64,000 nt of DNA from Lachnospiraceae bacterium NK4A144 (GTDB lineage: Bacteria > Bacillota > Clostridia > Lachnospirales > Lachnospiraceae): positions 310,001 to 374,000 of the forward strand of contig AUJT01000002.1 in the NCBI GenBank assembly GCA_000424365.1, read 5' to 3'. Shown here one piece after another: positions 27,167 to 36,443 of the stretch. The position numbers and the translations under genes were made by a program. The notes under the pieces were generated by a model. That model saw only the letters and a list, made by a program, of their open reading frames with translations, ran no database searches and was not told the DNA's origin. Each line of letters opens with the position of its first letter. The first letter of the stretch is position 1.

Positions 27167-29491
27167 TTAATAGTCGGGCAGATCCGACGATGCCCCATTT
27201 ACAGGCTGGTGTGTAACAGGGTCAAGAACCTCTCCTGTAACCGGATCCAGCGGATATCCCGTTTCCGGATCATATTTTATCTCATTGACCGAGATCGGAT
27301 TTCCTGCACTGTCAAACTTAACTTCTTCCTCGGTAGGGATCACAATGGTTCCGTCATCGTTTAGCCCTGCTTCTGCCCCTTCTCCTTCACTACCTTCAGG
27401 CAGTTCATTTCCACTTACAAGATTTGATCCAATGGAGAAATCGCCTGTTGCCTCTGCAAGAGCCTGCTGCTCTTCCTCCGTAAGAGGTTCTGTCGGGAAG
27501 ATATTCAGATACGGCAAAACTTCTGTCATGATGTCTTTATTAAGTACAGTCGCAAGTCGTGTAGATTCTGACTGATTAGGAGTATTCGGTCTGTCTATTA
27601 CCACATAACACAAAACCTGCGGATCATCAGCCGGTACATATCCCATAAACGAGATCAGGTAATTCTTCTTGGCACGCGGATATTTTTCTGCGGTTCCTGT
27701 CTTTCCGCCCTCTGTATATCCCGCCGGTCTTGCCGACCATCCCGTACATTCTCCGGGTTCACTCATAACTACCGCACTAAGATAATCCCGCATCTTTGCA
27801 GATGTTTCTTCACTGATAACCTGCTTTAAGACTCTCGGAGACTTTTCCTCTACGACAGCGCCCTCCGCATTCATGATCTGGCTCACCATATGAGGCTGAT
27901 AATAATATCCGCCGTTAACAAGTGCCGAAAAACCTGCTGCCATCTGTATCATCGTTACGTTAAAGCCCTGTCCAAAAGATGCTACCGCAAGATCTGTAAG
28001 GCCCATATTTTCATTAAACGTAAGCTCACTCGCATTTGCCTCTCCGGCGAGGTCAATATTTGTTTTTAATCCAAAATTGAAGACCTTGTTGTAACGCAGC
28101 CACTCTTCTTTACCCATCGCAAAAGCCACGTCCATGAGCACAACGTTACAGGACTTTGCAATACCCTGCTTAATGGTAAGAAGACCGTCTCCAAGACGAT
28201 TATGACAGTGAATATCAAAGCCACCAACCGTAAGATAGCCATTACACTGATAGGTCTCATTACCGGTGATCTTTCCGGAATCAAGCGCACTCGCTATCGT
28301 GAACGGTTTCATTACCGATCCGGGCTCATACGAGTCAGAAACACAGAAGTTTCTCCAGATATTGTTCATAGCCTTCATTTCCGGCGTATCTTCCGGTTTT
28401 ACTTCTGCACTGTTTTCGCTAACTTCTGCAGTAACATTCTCTGCTGCATTTTCCGCAGTATTTTCTGCTGTATTCTCAGCCTGATCGTCCGCCGCTGCGT
28501 TTGCAGAAACTGATGCAGGCATATAATACTGCAGATCGATCCCATCCATATTTCTCGGATTATTTAAGTCAAAAACAGGATAACCTGCCATGCCATAAAT
28601 CTCACCATTATTGGGATTCATAACTATAACACCGATATTATCAGCCGCAGGTCCTTCTCGATATTCATCTTTGTGAGCCTGCATAAACTTTGCTATATGC
28701 TTTTCGATGATAGACTGGATATTGGTATCCAGTGTCGTAACAATGGTATTTCCATCCTGCGCCGGTCTAATGGATGACTCCATGACAGCATCTTCATTCA
28801 TATATCCATACTGTCTGCCATCAACTCCGTTCAAAGTACTGTTATAGTACTCTTCCAACCCAAAAAATCCGGCATTATTACCCTGTACAAATCCTATCAC
28901 ATCACAGGCAAGTGAATTATATGGGTAACGTCTTTGGTAATCTTCCTCAAACCAGACTCCTGCAAGCTTTCCGGCGCCCTTTTTATCATCATCTTTATCT
29001 TTAGACGCAGAGTTTACCGACACTCCCGTCTTCATCAGCTCTTCAAAGGGCTCAACTTCGTCGTACGGAAGTTTCTTCGCAAAAATCTTGTATCTGGACG
29101 CAGGATTATCCGAAACATATTTCCTTATCGCCTGCACATCAACTTCCGGGAAGTATTTCTGCAGCGAATCAAGCGTAACCGCGAGATGAACACCGTCATC
29201 ACTATTCATCAGTTTTGCATCGATTACCAGATTGTAAACCTTTTCGGAATAAGCAAGCTTGCTTCCTTTTCTGTCAACGATATCACCTCGTCTGAAAGGA
29301 AGAACCTTCGAATCCGTCTGCTGCTGGGAAAGAACCTGCTTTTTGTAGTCATTTCCCTTACTTTTATAAATCTGTACCAGTCTCCAGGATAAAGCAATAA
29401 AAGCCAGCAGTACGAAAATGAACAGCACCACCAGCTTTTTTTGCATCTTTATGGTAAATTTCTGAAACCTTTTCTGTCTTCTCTTTTTCAA
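27167..29491 (-). CDS. Class B penicillin-binding protein (FtsI/SpoVD type)
   Basis: Septal peptidoglycan transpeptidase, 774 residues, partner of FtsW. It has a basic N-terminus and one membrane helix (residues 19-36), a dimerisation domain, then the transpeptidase domain with active-site SVMK (S392), SCN (447-449) and KTGT (597-600). No PASTA domains follow; the C-terminus is an acidic, proline-rich tail. An odd feature is an Ala-Glu-Asn-rich insertion (about residues 335-370) just before the active-site serine, made of near repeats of TAEN. The start is TTG at 29491 with GGAG nine bases upstream. Confidence 0.93.
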   Translation of the reverse strand: MKKRRQKRFQKFTIKMQKKLVVLFIFVLLAFIALSWRLVQIYKSKGNDYKKQVLSQQQTDSKVLPFRRGDIVDRKGSKLAYSEKVYNLVIDAKLMNSDDGVHLAVTLDSLQKYFPEVDVQAIRKYVSDNPASRYKIFAKKLPYDEVEPFEELMKTGVSVNSASKDKDDDKKGAGKLAGVWFEEDYQRRYPYNSLACDVIGFVQGNNAGFFGLEEYYNSTLNGVDGRQYGYMNEDAVMESSIRPAQDGNTIVTTLDTNIQSIIEKHIAKFMQAHKDEYREGPAADNIGVIVMNPNNGEIYGMAGYPVFDLNNPRNMDGIDLQYYMPASVSANAAADDQAENTAENTAENAAENVTAEVSENSAEVKPEDTPEMKAMNNIWRNFCVSDSYEPGSVMKPFTIASALDSGKITGNETYQCNGYLTVGGFDIHCHNRLGDGLLTIKQGIAKSCNVVLMDVAFAMGKEEWLRYNKVFNFGLKTNIDLAGEANASELTFNENMGLTDLAVASFGQGFNVTMIQMAAGFSALVNGGYYYQPHMVSQIMNAEGAVVEEKSPRVLKQVISEETSAKMRDYLSAVVMSEPGECTGWSARPAGYTEGGKTGTAEKYPRAKKNYLISFMGYVPADDPQVLCYVVIDRPNTPNQSESTRLATVLNKDIMTEVLPYLNIFPTEPLTEEEQQALAEATGDFSIGSNLVSGNELPEGSEGEGAEAGLNDDGTIVIPTEEEVKFDSAGNPISVNEIKYDPETGYPLDPVTGEVLDPVTHQPVNGASSDLPDY

Positions 29492-29520
29492 TGGTCCGCA
29501 CTCCGTTTTTCAAAATCAGT

Positions 29521-30033
29521 TCATTTCTCCGGTATCTTTCCATACTGACGAACATAGTCATCGCCTTCGCCGGAAATATTTACAACCTGACTCTGATCCG
29601 GATATTTCATTCCAAGTTCTGTCATTGCTATTCTCTTTATTTCCTCGAGATCAACAGAACCCATTATCCGTTCATATTCCTCATCGTTACTGAGTTTCAG
29701 CTCATTAAGCTGACTCTCAAGTCTGGACACCTGTCGCTGACTTGTGGTTATCTTTGAACGGATATCCACGTACCAAATACATACAGCCGCAGTAATAAGT
29801 ATCGCAAGAACTACAAACATATAATACGCAGGACTCACATGCGTTTCCAGTCCTGTATTTGCCTTCGCTGACGCTTTTTTGACAGACTTACGTTTTCTGC
29901 TTCTTACCGGAAGATCATCTTTTTCATCGAGCCTCGGCTGTATGGTTCTTACTGTATTTCCGTCGACATATACGCTTCCGACAGAACGGTCATACGCCTG
30001 CGTCCTCCTTCTGTTTTTATTTCTTCTAGCCAT
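29521..30033 (-). CDS. FtsL-like division protein
   Basis: A 170-residue bitopic protein with a long, very basic cytoplasmic N-terminus, one membrane helix at about residues 71-90 and a short extracellular coiled coil ('SRLESQLNELKLSNDEEYER'). Size, topology and position between rsmH and the class B PBP fit FtsL, a stabiliser of the FtsW-PBP complex. Sequence conservation in FtsL is low, so the name rests mostly on context. Confidence 0.8.
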   Translation of the reverse strand: MARRNKNRRRTQAYDRSVGSVYVDGNTVRTIQPRLDEKDDLPVRSRKRKSVKKASAKANTGLETHVSPAYYMFVVLAILITAAVCIWYVDIRSKITTSQRQVSRLESQLNELKLSNDEEYERIMGSVDLEEIKRIAMTELGMKYPDQSQVVNISGEGDDYVRQYGKIPEK

Positions 30034-30113
30034 ATCCGGTCTCCCCTAAAAAATTCTGATTTCCCCTCGATTTTACTCTTCCGCATCCTTGCGACCATGT
30101 GAGTTATTCCCCG

Positions 30114-31076
30114 TCACTCACTCTGGTACTTCACCTTTTCAAACACTCTGAGCTTTGCGCTCTTTGATCGTGAATTTTCCTCTAATTCTTCCTCTGACGG
30201 TAAGATCGGTTTTCTGGTAACCACCCGTCCTTTTGATTTCTTCCCACATACACATACCGGAAATTCCGGAGGACATATGCACGGATTTTCGTTTCTCTTA
30301 AAGTTTACCTTTACGATCCTGTCTTCCAACGAATGGAAAGTTATGATCGCGAGCCTTCCTTCCGGTGCCAGAAGATCGATCATTGTATCCAGCGTTCCTT
30401 CTAACACATCCAGCTCACGGTTTACTTCTATACGGATAGCCTGAAATGTTCTCTTCGCCGGATGACCACCATTTTTTCTGATCTTCATCGGTATAGACGC
30501 CTTAATGATCTCAGACAATTCCAACGTGGTCTGAACCGGCTTTTTTGCTCTTTCAATGCAAATATGCTTTGCAATATTTTTAGCAAACTTATCTTCACCG
30601 TAATCACGGATCAGTCTGAATAATTCCTGCTCCGAATAATTATTTACTATTTCATATGCGCTAAGCGGACTTCTCTGATCCATTCGCATATCAAGCGGTG
30701 CATCTTCCATATAAGAGAAGCCTCTTTCAGCGGTATCAAGCTGATATGAAGAAACACCAAGATCCAGCATTATGCCATCGACCTTTTCTATACCAAGTTC
30801 CTGCAGTACACCTTTTATATTGCTATAATTACTACGAACAATGGTAACTCTATCTTTGTATGGTTCCAATCTTTCAGATGCAGCCTTTATCGCTGCCTCA
30901 TCCTGATCCAGTCCGATCAGGCGTCCTCCGGCTGAAGGATCAAGTTTTGAAGCGATAAGTGACGAATGTCCTGCACCACCAAGTGTCCCGTCTACATATA
31001 TTCCTCCGGGTTTCACATTTAATCCATCTACTGTCTCATGCAGCAGGACTGATTTATGACGAAATTCATGTTCCAA
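30114..31076 (-). CDS. rsmH: 16S rRNA (cytosine-1402 N4) methyltransferase
   Basis: Methylates C1402 of 16S rRNA (old name mraW), 320 residues. The SAM-binding start '[19 protein letters not shown]', '[20 protein letters not shown]', '[15 protein letters not shown]' and '[12 protein letters not shown]' are family hallmarks. The start is TTG at 31076, supported by GGAGG nine bases before it. Confidence 0.97.
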   Translation of the reverse strand: MEHEFRHKSVLLHETVDGLNVKPGGIYVDGTLGGAGHSSLIASKLDPSAGGRLIGLDQDEAAIKAASERLEPYKDRVTIVRSNYSNIKGVLQELGIEKVDGIMLDLGVSSYQLDTAERGFSYMEDAPLDMRMDQRSPLSAYEIVNNYSEQELFRLIRDYGEDKFAKNIAKHICIERAKKPVQTTLELSEIIKASIPMKIRKNGGHPAKRTFQAIRIEVNRELDVLEGTLDTMIDLLAPEGRLAIITFHSLEDRIVKVNFKRNENPCICPPEFPVCVCGKKSKGRVVTRKPILPSEEELEENSRSKSAKLRVFEKVKYQSE

Positions 31077-31103
31077 TTATTACTTCCTCCCGGTTCTTCC
31101 GTT

Positions 31104-31532
31104 TTAGAGACTAAAACCCATATCTCCAAGTGATTCTGCAAGTTCTTCAATGTCATCCGGTTCTTCTGCTGCCCACTTCTCTGCATCCCAGATCTCCACT
31201 CTCGATCCGGCGCCTACCAATACGGCATCTTTCTTTAGCCCGGCATATTCACGAAGTTTTAACGGAAGAAGGATACGGCCCTGTTTATCATATTCCTCCT
31301 CAGAAGCGCCCGCAAGGAAGAAATGTATAATTTTCCTTGATTCTTTCTTAAATTGAGGAAGCGCCTTCAACTTTTCCTCGATTTCGCTCCATGTAGCAGG
31401 ATCATAGGCATACAGACATCCATCAAAGCCCTTGGACACGACAAATTTCTCACCAAGTCCCTCTCGGAATTTGGCTGGAATTATAAGTCTGCCCTTGGCA
31501 TCGATTGTATGGCTGTACTCCCCCATGAACAT
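31104..31532 (-). CDS. mraZ: Transcriptional regulator MraZ
   Basis: First gene of the division cluster, 142 residues. It contains two SpoVT/AbrB-type half domains ('MGEYSHTIDAKGRLIIPAKF' and 'SEEEYDKQGRILLPLKLREY'), as in all MraZ proteins. It autoregulates through repeated boxes at the promoter; four such boxes lie just upstream. I use the ATG giving MFMGEYSH, the family's standard start. Confidence 0.96.
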   Translation of the reverse strand: MFMGEYSHTIDAKGRLIIPAKFREGLGEKFVVSKGFDGCLYAYDPATWSEIEEKLKALPQFKKESRKIIHFFLAGASEEEYDKQGRILLPLKLREYAGLKKDAVLVGAGSRVEIWDAEKWAAEEPDDIEELAESLGDMGFSL

Positions 31533-31580
31533 AAAAATCAACCGCGCCTTCCGGGATTGGTGACATTTTTCATCACCTCT

Positions 31581-31615
31581 CCACTATCCACCACTTTGTG
31601 ACACTTTCTACCACT
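31581..31615 (-). promoter_or_regulatory. Four MraZ boxes upstream of mraZ
   Basis: On the minus strand AGTGG, AGTGT, AGTGG and AGTGG recur at an exact 10-base period (complements at 31611, 31601, 31591 and 31581). This matches known MraZ operators in Firmicutes and Mollicutes. The array lies just downstream of a promoter (TTGCGG, 17 bases, TAAAAT ending near 31627), so MraZ binding would repress the cluster. Confidence 0.85.
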
Positions 31616-31730
31616 TCAGTACAATTTTAGCTCAATTAAGGTTCGTCCGCAAGGCGATATTTACGGCACAAATGCTGATAAATCGCCTTTTTCAAATGTA
31701 ATTAAACGTTTTCTTTCTACATGTAGTATC

Positions 31731-31773
31731 AAAAAGCGGGCAGTGCCACCACATATGGCACTACCCGCCTTTT
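31731..31773. terminator. Terminator between mraZ promoter region and lgt
   Basis: AAAAAGCGGGCAGTGCCA and GGCACTACCCGCCTTTT form a long stem with an 8-base loop and A/T runs on both sides. It lies 37 bases past the lgt stop codon... on the wrong side for lgt, whose end is at 31810 on the minus strand, so it terminates lgt/ychF transcription before mraZ. Confidence 0.85.
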
Positions 31774-31809
31774 ATATCATTATGTATTATTTTTTATACT
31801 TTTTTAATT

Positions 31810-32697
31810 TTATTTGTGGGAGTCATCCGATGCGCCACTTCGCTCCACCGTTTTCATAGCAAAACGATTTCTGAGAAGAGCCGCCCCTGCAAAAAGCATA
31901 CATATAACGGCAACAATCTGGCTGATAGGCAGCCCGAGCACGGGCACTACCAGCTGATCCGTCCTGAGGCCTTCGATCCAGAACCGGCCCAGGCCATAGA
32001 AAAACAGGTACAGGCAAAAGATCTCGCCTCTGAATTTCTTATGCTTTCTAAAGCAGAACAGGCACGCGAACAATACAATATTCCACATCGACTCATACAA
32101 AAATGTCGGATGTACCTGGATGTAATCCATCCCCGCCGTGAGATGCTCTGCGATCCCGACAGAAATATCTGATTCACGAACTGCTGCTATCGGAAGTCTC
32201 ATCGCAAATAAACCATCCGACCAGCCGCCGAACGCTTCTCTATTAAAGAAATTTCCCCATCGGCCCATTGCCTGTCCCAGAGGAAATACCAGCGCAACAC
32301 TGTCTGCAAGTTCTAAAAAGCTCTGTTTCTTTATACGGCAGTAGATCCACGCTGTGAGAAATCCTGCAATGATACCGCCGTAGATTCCCAATCCGCCCTG
32401 CCTGAGATTAAGGATACTCATGAGATCATTTTTATAATTATCCCACTGAAATATCACATAGTATGCACGCGCTCCGAAAATACCAAATACAATACCGTAA
32501 AGCGCCGCATCCCAAATCGTTTCTTCGTCCAGTCCCCTGCTCTTTCTGTCATATCCGGCAATCAGTACACAAAGAAGCATTCCGAAACCGATAACACAGC
32601 CGTAAAGCGCGATCGAAAATCCAAATACAGAAAAATTCTTTGGCACATCTTTCAGATATATGTGAAGATTTGGAAACTCAATATCCGTAACATTCAT
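31810..32697 (-). CDS. lgt: Prolipoprotein diacylglyceryl transferase
   Basis: Transfers diacylglycerol from phosphatidylglycerol to the lipobox cysteine of prolipoproteins, at the membrane; 295 residues, about seven helices. The Lgt signature 'GQAMGRWGNFFNREAFGG' (around residue 140), 'RQGGLGIYGGIIAG' and 'HPTFLYESMWN' are intact. It would process, among others, the DUF3798 lipoprotein. It follows ychF by 14 bases and is probably co-transcribed with it. Confidence 0.96.
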   Translation of the reverse strand: MNVTDIEFPNLHIYLKDVPKNFSVFGFSIALYGCVIGFGMLLCVLIAGYDRKSRGLDEETIWDAALYGIVFGIFGARAYYVIFQWDNYKNDLMSILNLRQGGLGIYGGIIAGFLTAWIYCRIKKQSFLELADSVALVFPLGQAMGRWGNFFNREAFGGWSDGLFAMRLPIAAVRESDISVGIAEHLTAGMDYIQVHPTFLYESMWNIVLFACLFCFRKHKKFRGEIFCLYLFFYGLGRFWIEGLRTDQLVVPVLGLPISQIVAVICMLFAGAALLRNRFAMKTVERSGASDDSHK

Positions 32698-32711
32698 ATT
32701 TCAACTTACTT

Positions 32712-33809
32712 TTATACATTGAAACGGAAAACAATTACATCTCCGTCCTGAACAACGTATTCCTTTCCTTCCATACGAACAAGACCCTTTTCACGAGCTG
32801 CCGACAGAGAACCCTCACGAATGAGATCTTCCCAATTAATTACCTCTGCCTTAATGAAACCTCTCTCAAAATCAGTGTGGATCTTACCTGCTGCCTGCGG
32901 AGCCTTTGTACCGATCTTGATAGTCCATGCACGAGTCTCATCCTCTCCGGATGTAAGGAAGCTCATAAGTCCAAGTGTTCTGTAGCTTGCAGCGATAAGT
33001 TTATCAAGACCTGACTCAGAAAGTCCCAGACTCTCAAGGAACTCTGCTTTCTCATCTTCATCAAGTTCAGAAATCTCAGCCTCGATCTGTGCGCTGATCA
33101 CAAATACTTCGCTGCCTGTCTTTGAAGCGAGTTCCCTAACCGCTGCCACATACTGATTTGACGTACCGTCATCAGCAAGGTCATCATCCTTTACGTTAGC
33201 AGCATAGATAACCGGCTTCCAGGTGAGAAGATCATAGCCATTCATAAGAGCCATCTCATCTTCATCATCGATTTCCATTTCTCTCGCCATTTTGCCGCCT
33301 TCGAGCACTTCCTTGATTCTTTTAAGGAACTCAAGCTCTTTAGCTGCTGTCTTGTCCATTCTTGCAGTTTTTGTAACTTTGGCGATCCTTCTCTCAAGAA
33401 CTTCGAGATCCGCAAATACAAGTTCCAGATTAATGGTCTCGATATCTCTTGCAGGATCAACACTTCCATCTACATGTACCACATTTGGATCTTCAAAGCA
33501 TCTGACAACATGTACGATAGCATCTGTCTCACGGATGTTTGCCAGGAACTGGTTTCCAAGTCCCTCACCCTTTGATGCACCCTTTACGAGTCCTGCGATA
33601 TCAACGAATTCTATAGTAGCAGGGGTTACCTTCTTTGAATTGTAGAGATCACCAAGAGCCTTCAATCTCTTATCGGGAACTGCTACGACACCAACATTCG
33701 GATCGATTGTTGCAAACGGGTAGTTCGCAGCAAGCGCTCCTGCATTAGTAAGCGAATTGAAAAGTGTGCTCTTACCAACATTTGGTAAACCTACAATGCC
33801 TAGTTTCAT
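32712..33809 (-). CDS. ychF: Redox/ribosome-associated ATPase-GTPase YchF
   Basis: A 365-residue OBG-family P-loop protein that binds ATP in preference to GTP and associates with ribosomes. The motifs are '[18 protein letters not shown]' (G1), '[20 protein letters not shown]'-type G3 with the preceding DIAG, and a C-terminal TGS domain ending in '[13 protein letters not shown]'. AAGGAG precedes the ATG. It marks the last core gene before the accessory island. Confidence 0.96.
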   Translation of the reverse strand: MKLGIVGLPNVGKSTLFNSLTNAGALAANYPFATIDPNVGVVAVPDKRLKALGDLYNSKKVTPATIEFVDIAGLVKGASKGEGLGNQFLANIRETDAIVHVVRCFEDPNVVHVDGSVDPARDIETINLELVFADLEVLERRIAKVTKTARMDKTAAKELEFLKRIKEVLEGGKMAREMEIDDEDEMALMNGYDLLTWKPVIYAANVKDDDLADDGTSNQYVAAVRELASKTGSEVFVISAQIEAEISELDEDEKAEFLESLGLSESGLDKLIAASYRTLGLMSFLTSGEDETRAWTIKIGTKAPQAAGKIHTDFERGFIKAEVINWEDLIREGSLSAAREKGLVRMEGKEYVVQDGDVIVFRFNV

Positions 33810-33917
33810 AATTCTTTATATCTCCTTAAAAATCCTTTATTTTATGGGCTTTCCGCATTTCCGCATATAGACCGGGCCACACCACGGGCCACATTCTATT
33901 GTTGATGGCATTAAGTT

Positions 33918-34085
33918 TTATACCACTTTTAACGCGTCAGCCAGCCATTCTCTTACTTCTTGTAATTTTTTGGATCTCTTGGTCCTACGCTTTCCAAACT
34001 TATCTACAAACCTCGCAAAATAGATTCCGTTCGGTTGCTGAAGAATCCCTTCACCAAGCTCCTTTCCTTTGAGATCTTTACCCAT
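33918..34085 (-). pseudogene. Truncated integrase (N-terminal Tn916-type fragment)
   Basis: Only 55 codons remain: 'KGKELGEGILQQPNGIYFAR' followed by 'DKFGKRRTKRSKKL'. This is the N-terminal arm-site DNA-binding domain seen in Tn916-like tyrosine integrases. A stop follows, and the catalytic domain with the R..HxxR..Y residues is absent from the region. A good ribosome site (AGGGAG) is kept. Together with the adjacent excisionase it marks one end of a former integrative element placed beside ychF. Confidence 0.75.
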
Positions 34086-34219
34086 TTTTGCGGCTCCCTT
34101 CCGTTAAAAGAAGCCCCAAATTAGCACGCAATATTATACACTAATCGGGACCTCTTTACAATGTTGTTTAATTTTTGTGGCACTCGCAAAACCCTGTGAA
34201 ACACTGAGTATTATTGGGT

Positions 34220-34477
34220 TTATATCTCAATGTTGTCTATTATGAACTTCTCGAATTCCTTCCTCTTAACAAGCTTCTTGCCTACATACAGTACAAACGG
34301 GCATCTTGGAGATCTAAGAAGGCTCTCCAGCTTGTTTATACCAATATTGGAATACTCAGCCGCTTCTTTGATCGTGAGCGCAACCTTCTCCTGAATCGGC
34401 ACTGTTTGCACCTTTGTCTGCTCCTTTGCATATATTCCGGATTCCTTATATTCTTTATCAGTTATAATATTCATCAT
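34220..34477 (-). CDS. Excisionase-like helix-turn-helix protein
   Basis: An 85-residue small basic protein with 'VALTIKEAAEYSNIGINKLE' forming a winged-helix/MerR-like recognition motif and 'CPFVLYVGKKLVKRKEFEKF' forming the wing. This matches Tn916-type Xis, the recombination directionality factor. It precedes the integrase fragment in the usual xis-int order. With the integrase truncated it cannot act in cis on this element, though it could serve a related element. Confidence 0.8.
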   Translation of the reverse strand: MMNIITDKEYKESGIYAKEQTKVQTVPIQEKVALTIKEAAEYSNIGINKLESLLRSPRCPFVLYVGKKLVKRKEFEKFIIDNIEI

Positions 34478-34982
34478 ATTCTCCCCTTATACAACCAAAG
34501 ACTGCCTCTACGTCTCCCGCGGCACAAATATCTATGAATGCAAGATAGATGTGCTTGGCTATAAGAAATTCGTGCGTCTATACTACTTTACCGGTACTTC
34601 ACAGTAGAAGCTGGGTTTTGATTGATTGATCAAGCCCCCTCACTTCAATATTCTGATTTTATATAGCATTCTCCTAATCTCATCCCTAACGCATATAGCA
34701 AATCTTTTTATCTCTATCCATTTGCTATCCAAATTCAGAACATATGACTCAAGTATCCTGCAAATCCCTTCCAAAGGTTCTATATCATATATATAATCCA
34801 TTTCTCACTGAAAACTTATATTTCCATTACAGTCATATGCTTTAAATTCCCACGCATTCATCTGAAGCAGCTTGCCGTTTTTCATTTTATGCTTGCTCAT
34901 AATTCCTGCTCCATGGCACAACTTTCCAAAAAATCCGAATGCATCTTCTCAATTCGAAATATCTCATATCGTCTTTAATAGA
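34478..34982. other. Decayed accessory DNA between excisionase and island genes
   Basis: No intact recognised gene. On the plus strand 34491-34607 is open and ends with 'IYECKIDVLGYKKFVRLYYF', which looks like the tail of a lost transposase-like gene, unassigned. On the minus strand two tiny frames occur: 34805-34900 (31 codons, MSKHKMKNGKLLQMN) and 34640-34801 (53 codons, MDYIYDIEPLEGICR), both without strong ribosome sites. They may be small element-borne proteins or debris. Confidence 0.5.
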
Positions 34983-36443
34983 TCAATCCATAAAATACGA
35001 TATGATTTTCTCTTTTGAATCAAGTATTTCATCTTCAGGAACACCAAGTTCTTTTGCAAGCTCAATCGATCCACGAAACGCAATTCTCATATCCGGTGCA
35101 AAAGCCCTATCTAAAATAGCCATAAAACTTTCCATATCTTTTGATAATTCGTCTATAAAATTCTTGTAGTCCTGCATTAGCTCTTCATCAAGATTCTTTA
35201 TCTCTTCAAGATACTTTTCAACAATCCTTTGTTCCCTTGCAGACAAATTGTCCTTTGAAATCTGATAAAGCATTGTTCCAACTGCATTACCAATAACTGC
35301 TCCTATAACAGGGACCGGAATAACAACTTGGCCTGCAAAAGAAGATAAAGCGCTCACAGCAGCATCAAGGCATAACATCTCAGAATTTTCAATGAACGCA
35401 AGCTCATCAAGTCTTCCCTGCCTTAACATATTGGCTTGATTTGCCACTCCAAACGATGCTGTAACTATAGCACTAGCTACAGCTGCTGGTGTAGCTGTAA
35501 AATTTGTTAAAAGATATATACTGGATCCCCGTATACCTCCCTTTGCAAAGCCCCCACCTGTATCAACAGCAATTTCATTCCAATCATCTTTAGTAAACTC
35601 CCTAATTCTCTTTCCTTCTCGCTTTTTCTTAGCAATATCAATTATAAAAGTCGTTCCACCCTCAACAGCTGCAGCAACTACAGATGCTTTAAGCCCCTCA
35701 TTCAAAGAGGGCTTATTTTCATTGTATGCTTGATTTTTCCGACCAGTATTACGCTCCTTGATACTCTGCTCTTCCCCCATAAGAGTATCTTCATAAGTAT
35801 TTTTTTGAACGCTTTTATAATCGAGCTTTGATGCCTCTATAGAATCTATGCTTACTTTTCCACCATCAAAAAAGTCATGAACTTCTTTCCACTGCCTATA
35901 AGAAAACTCCCCAGTAGAGGTAGGCATTTTGTTCGCCTGCTCCTCAGATATATTAAGGAGCTCCCTTATCTTTTCATAATGGTCAGATGGAATCTGATAA
36001 ACACCACCCCTATCTATAAAATTAGGATAATGTTCTAAATGCTTTTGTATAGCCTGGAGTGATAAATGATTGCCGCTATTAACAAATTTTTGTTGAATTA
36101 GAACTGCTCCACGCCGAAGATCTTCTGGACCATTATCATTTATCCACTCAAAAATAGGTAGTTTTCCTTCAATCTGGCTTCTTGCATTGCCTATTCCGCA
36201 TTCTGCAACTTCTGCGATAAAACCATGAATCCCCCTTTCACCGCCACGCCCTAATCCATTATTAACAATATCCCTATCAATAATATTTAATGTCTCTCTT
36301 ATAGTTGCAACAGCTTTCTCAAGATTTTCCTGCTCATTTGACAGAGCTTCCATAAGACGATCCAACCGAATTTGATTAAGATAATTAATCCAAGATGCAA
36401 CTGCTTGTTCCTGACTACTTTTCATCACCTTCTCTGCTTGCAT
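34983..36443 (-). CDS. Unknown protein with central glycine/alanine-rich hydrophobic region
   Basis: Last gene of the accessory operon, 486 residues, family not recognised. The N-terminal 200 residues are charged and helical. The middle (about 255-400) has hydrophobic Ala/Gly-rich helices, 'AVIGNAVGTMLYQI' and 'VVIPVPVIGAVIGNAVG', suggesting membrane insertion or glycine-zipper packing. The C-terminal 90 residues are a charged coiled coil. Its start overlaps the upstream gene by 29 bases, so the pair is translationally coupled. One possible reading is a pore-like effector pair, but no catalytic or toxin family motif is visible. Confidence 0.75.
   Translation of the reverse strand: MQAEKVMKSSQEQAVASWINYLNQIRLDRLMEALSNEQENLEKAVATIRETLNIIDRDIVNNGLGRGGERGIHGFIAEVAECGIGNARSQIEGKLPIFEWINDNGPEDLRRGAVLIQQKFVNSGNHLSLQAIQKHLEHYPNFIDRGGVYQIPSDHYEKIRELLNISEEQANKMPTSTGEFSYRQWKEVHDFFDGGKVSIDSIEASKLDYKSVQKNTYEDTLMGEEQSIKERNTGRKNQAYNENKPSLNEGLKASVVAAAVEGGTTFIIDIAKKKREGKRIREFTKDDWNEIAVDTGGGFAKGGIRGSSIYLLTNFTATPAAVASAIVTASFGVANQANMLRQGRLDELAFIENSEMLCLDAAVSALSSFAGQVVIPVPVIGAVIGNAVGTMLYQISKDNLSAREQRIVEKYLEEIKNLDEELMQDYKNFIDELSKDMESFMAILDRAFAPDMRIAFRGSIELAKELGVPEDEILDSKEKIISYFMD

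Noticed and set aside
33880-33940. Attachment-site core near the truncated integrase
   Set aside because: Short repeats such as GTGGCCCG are present, but no matching copy was found at the other end of the island, so no att site is claimed.
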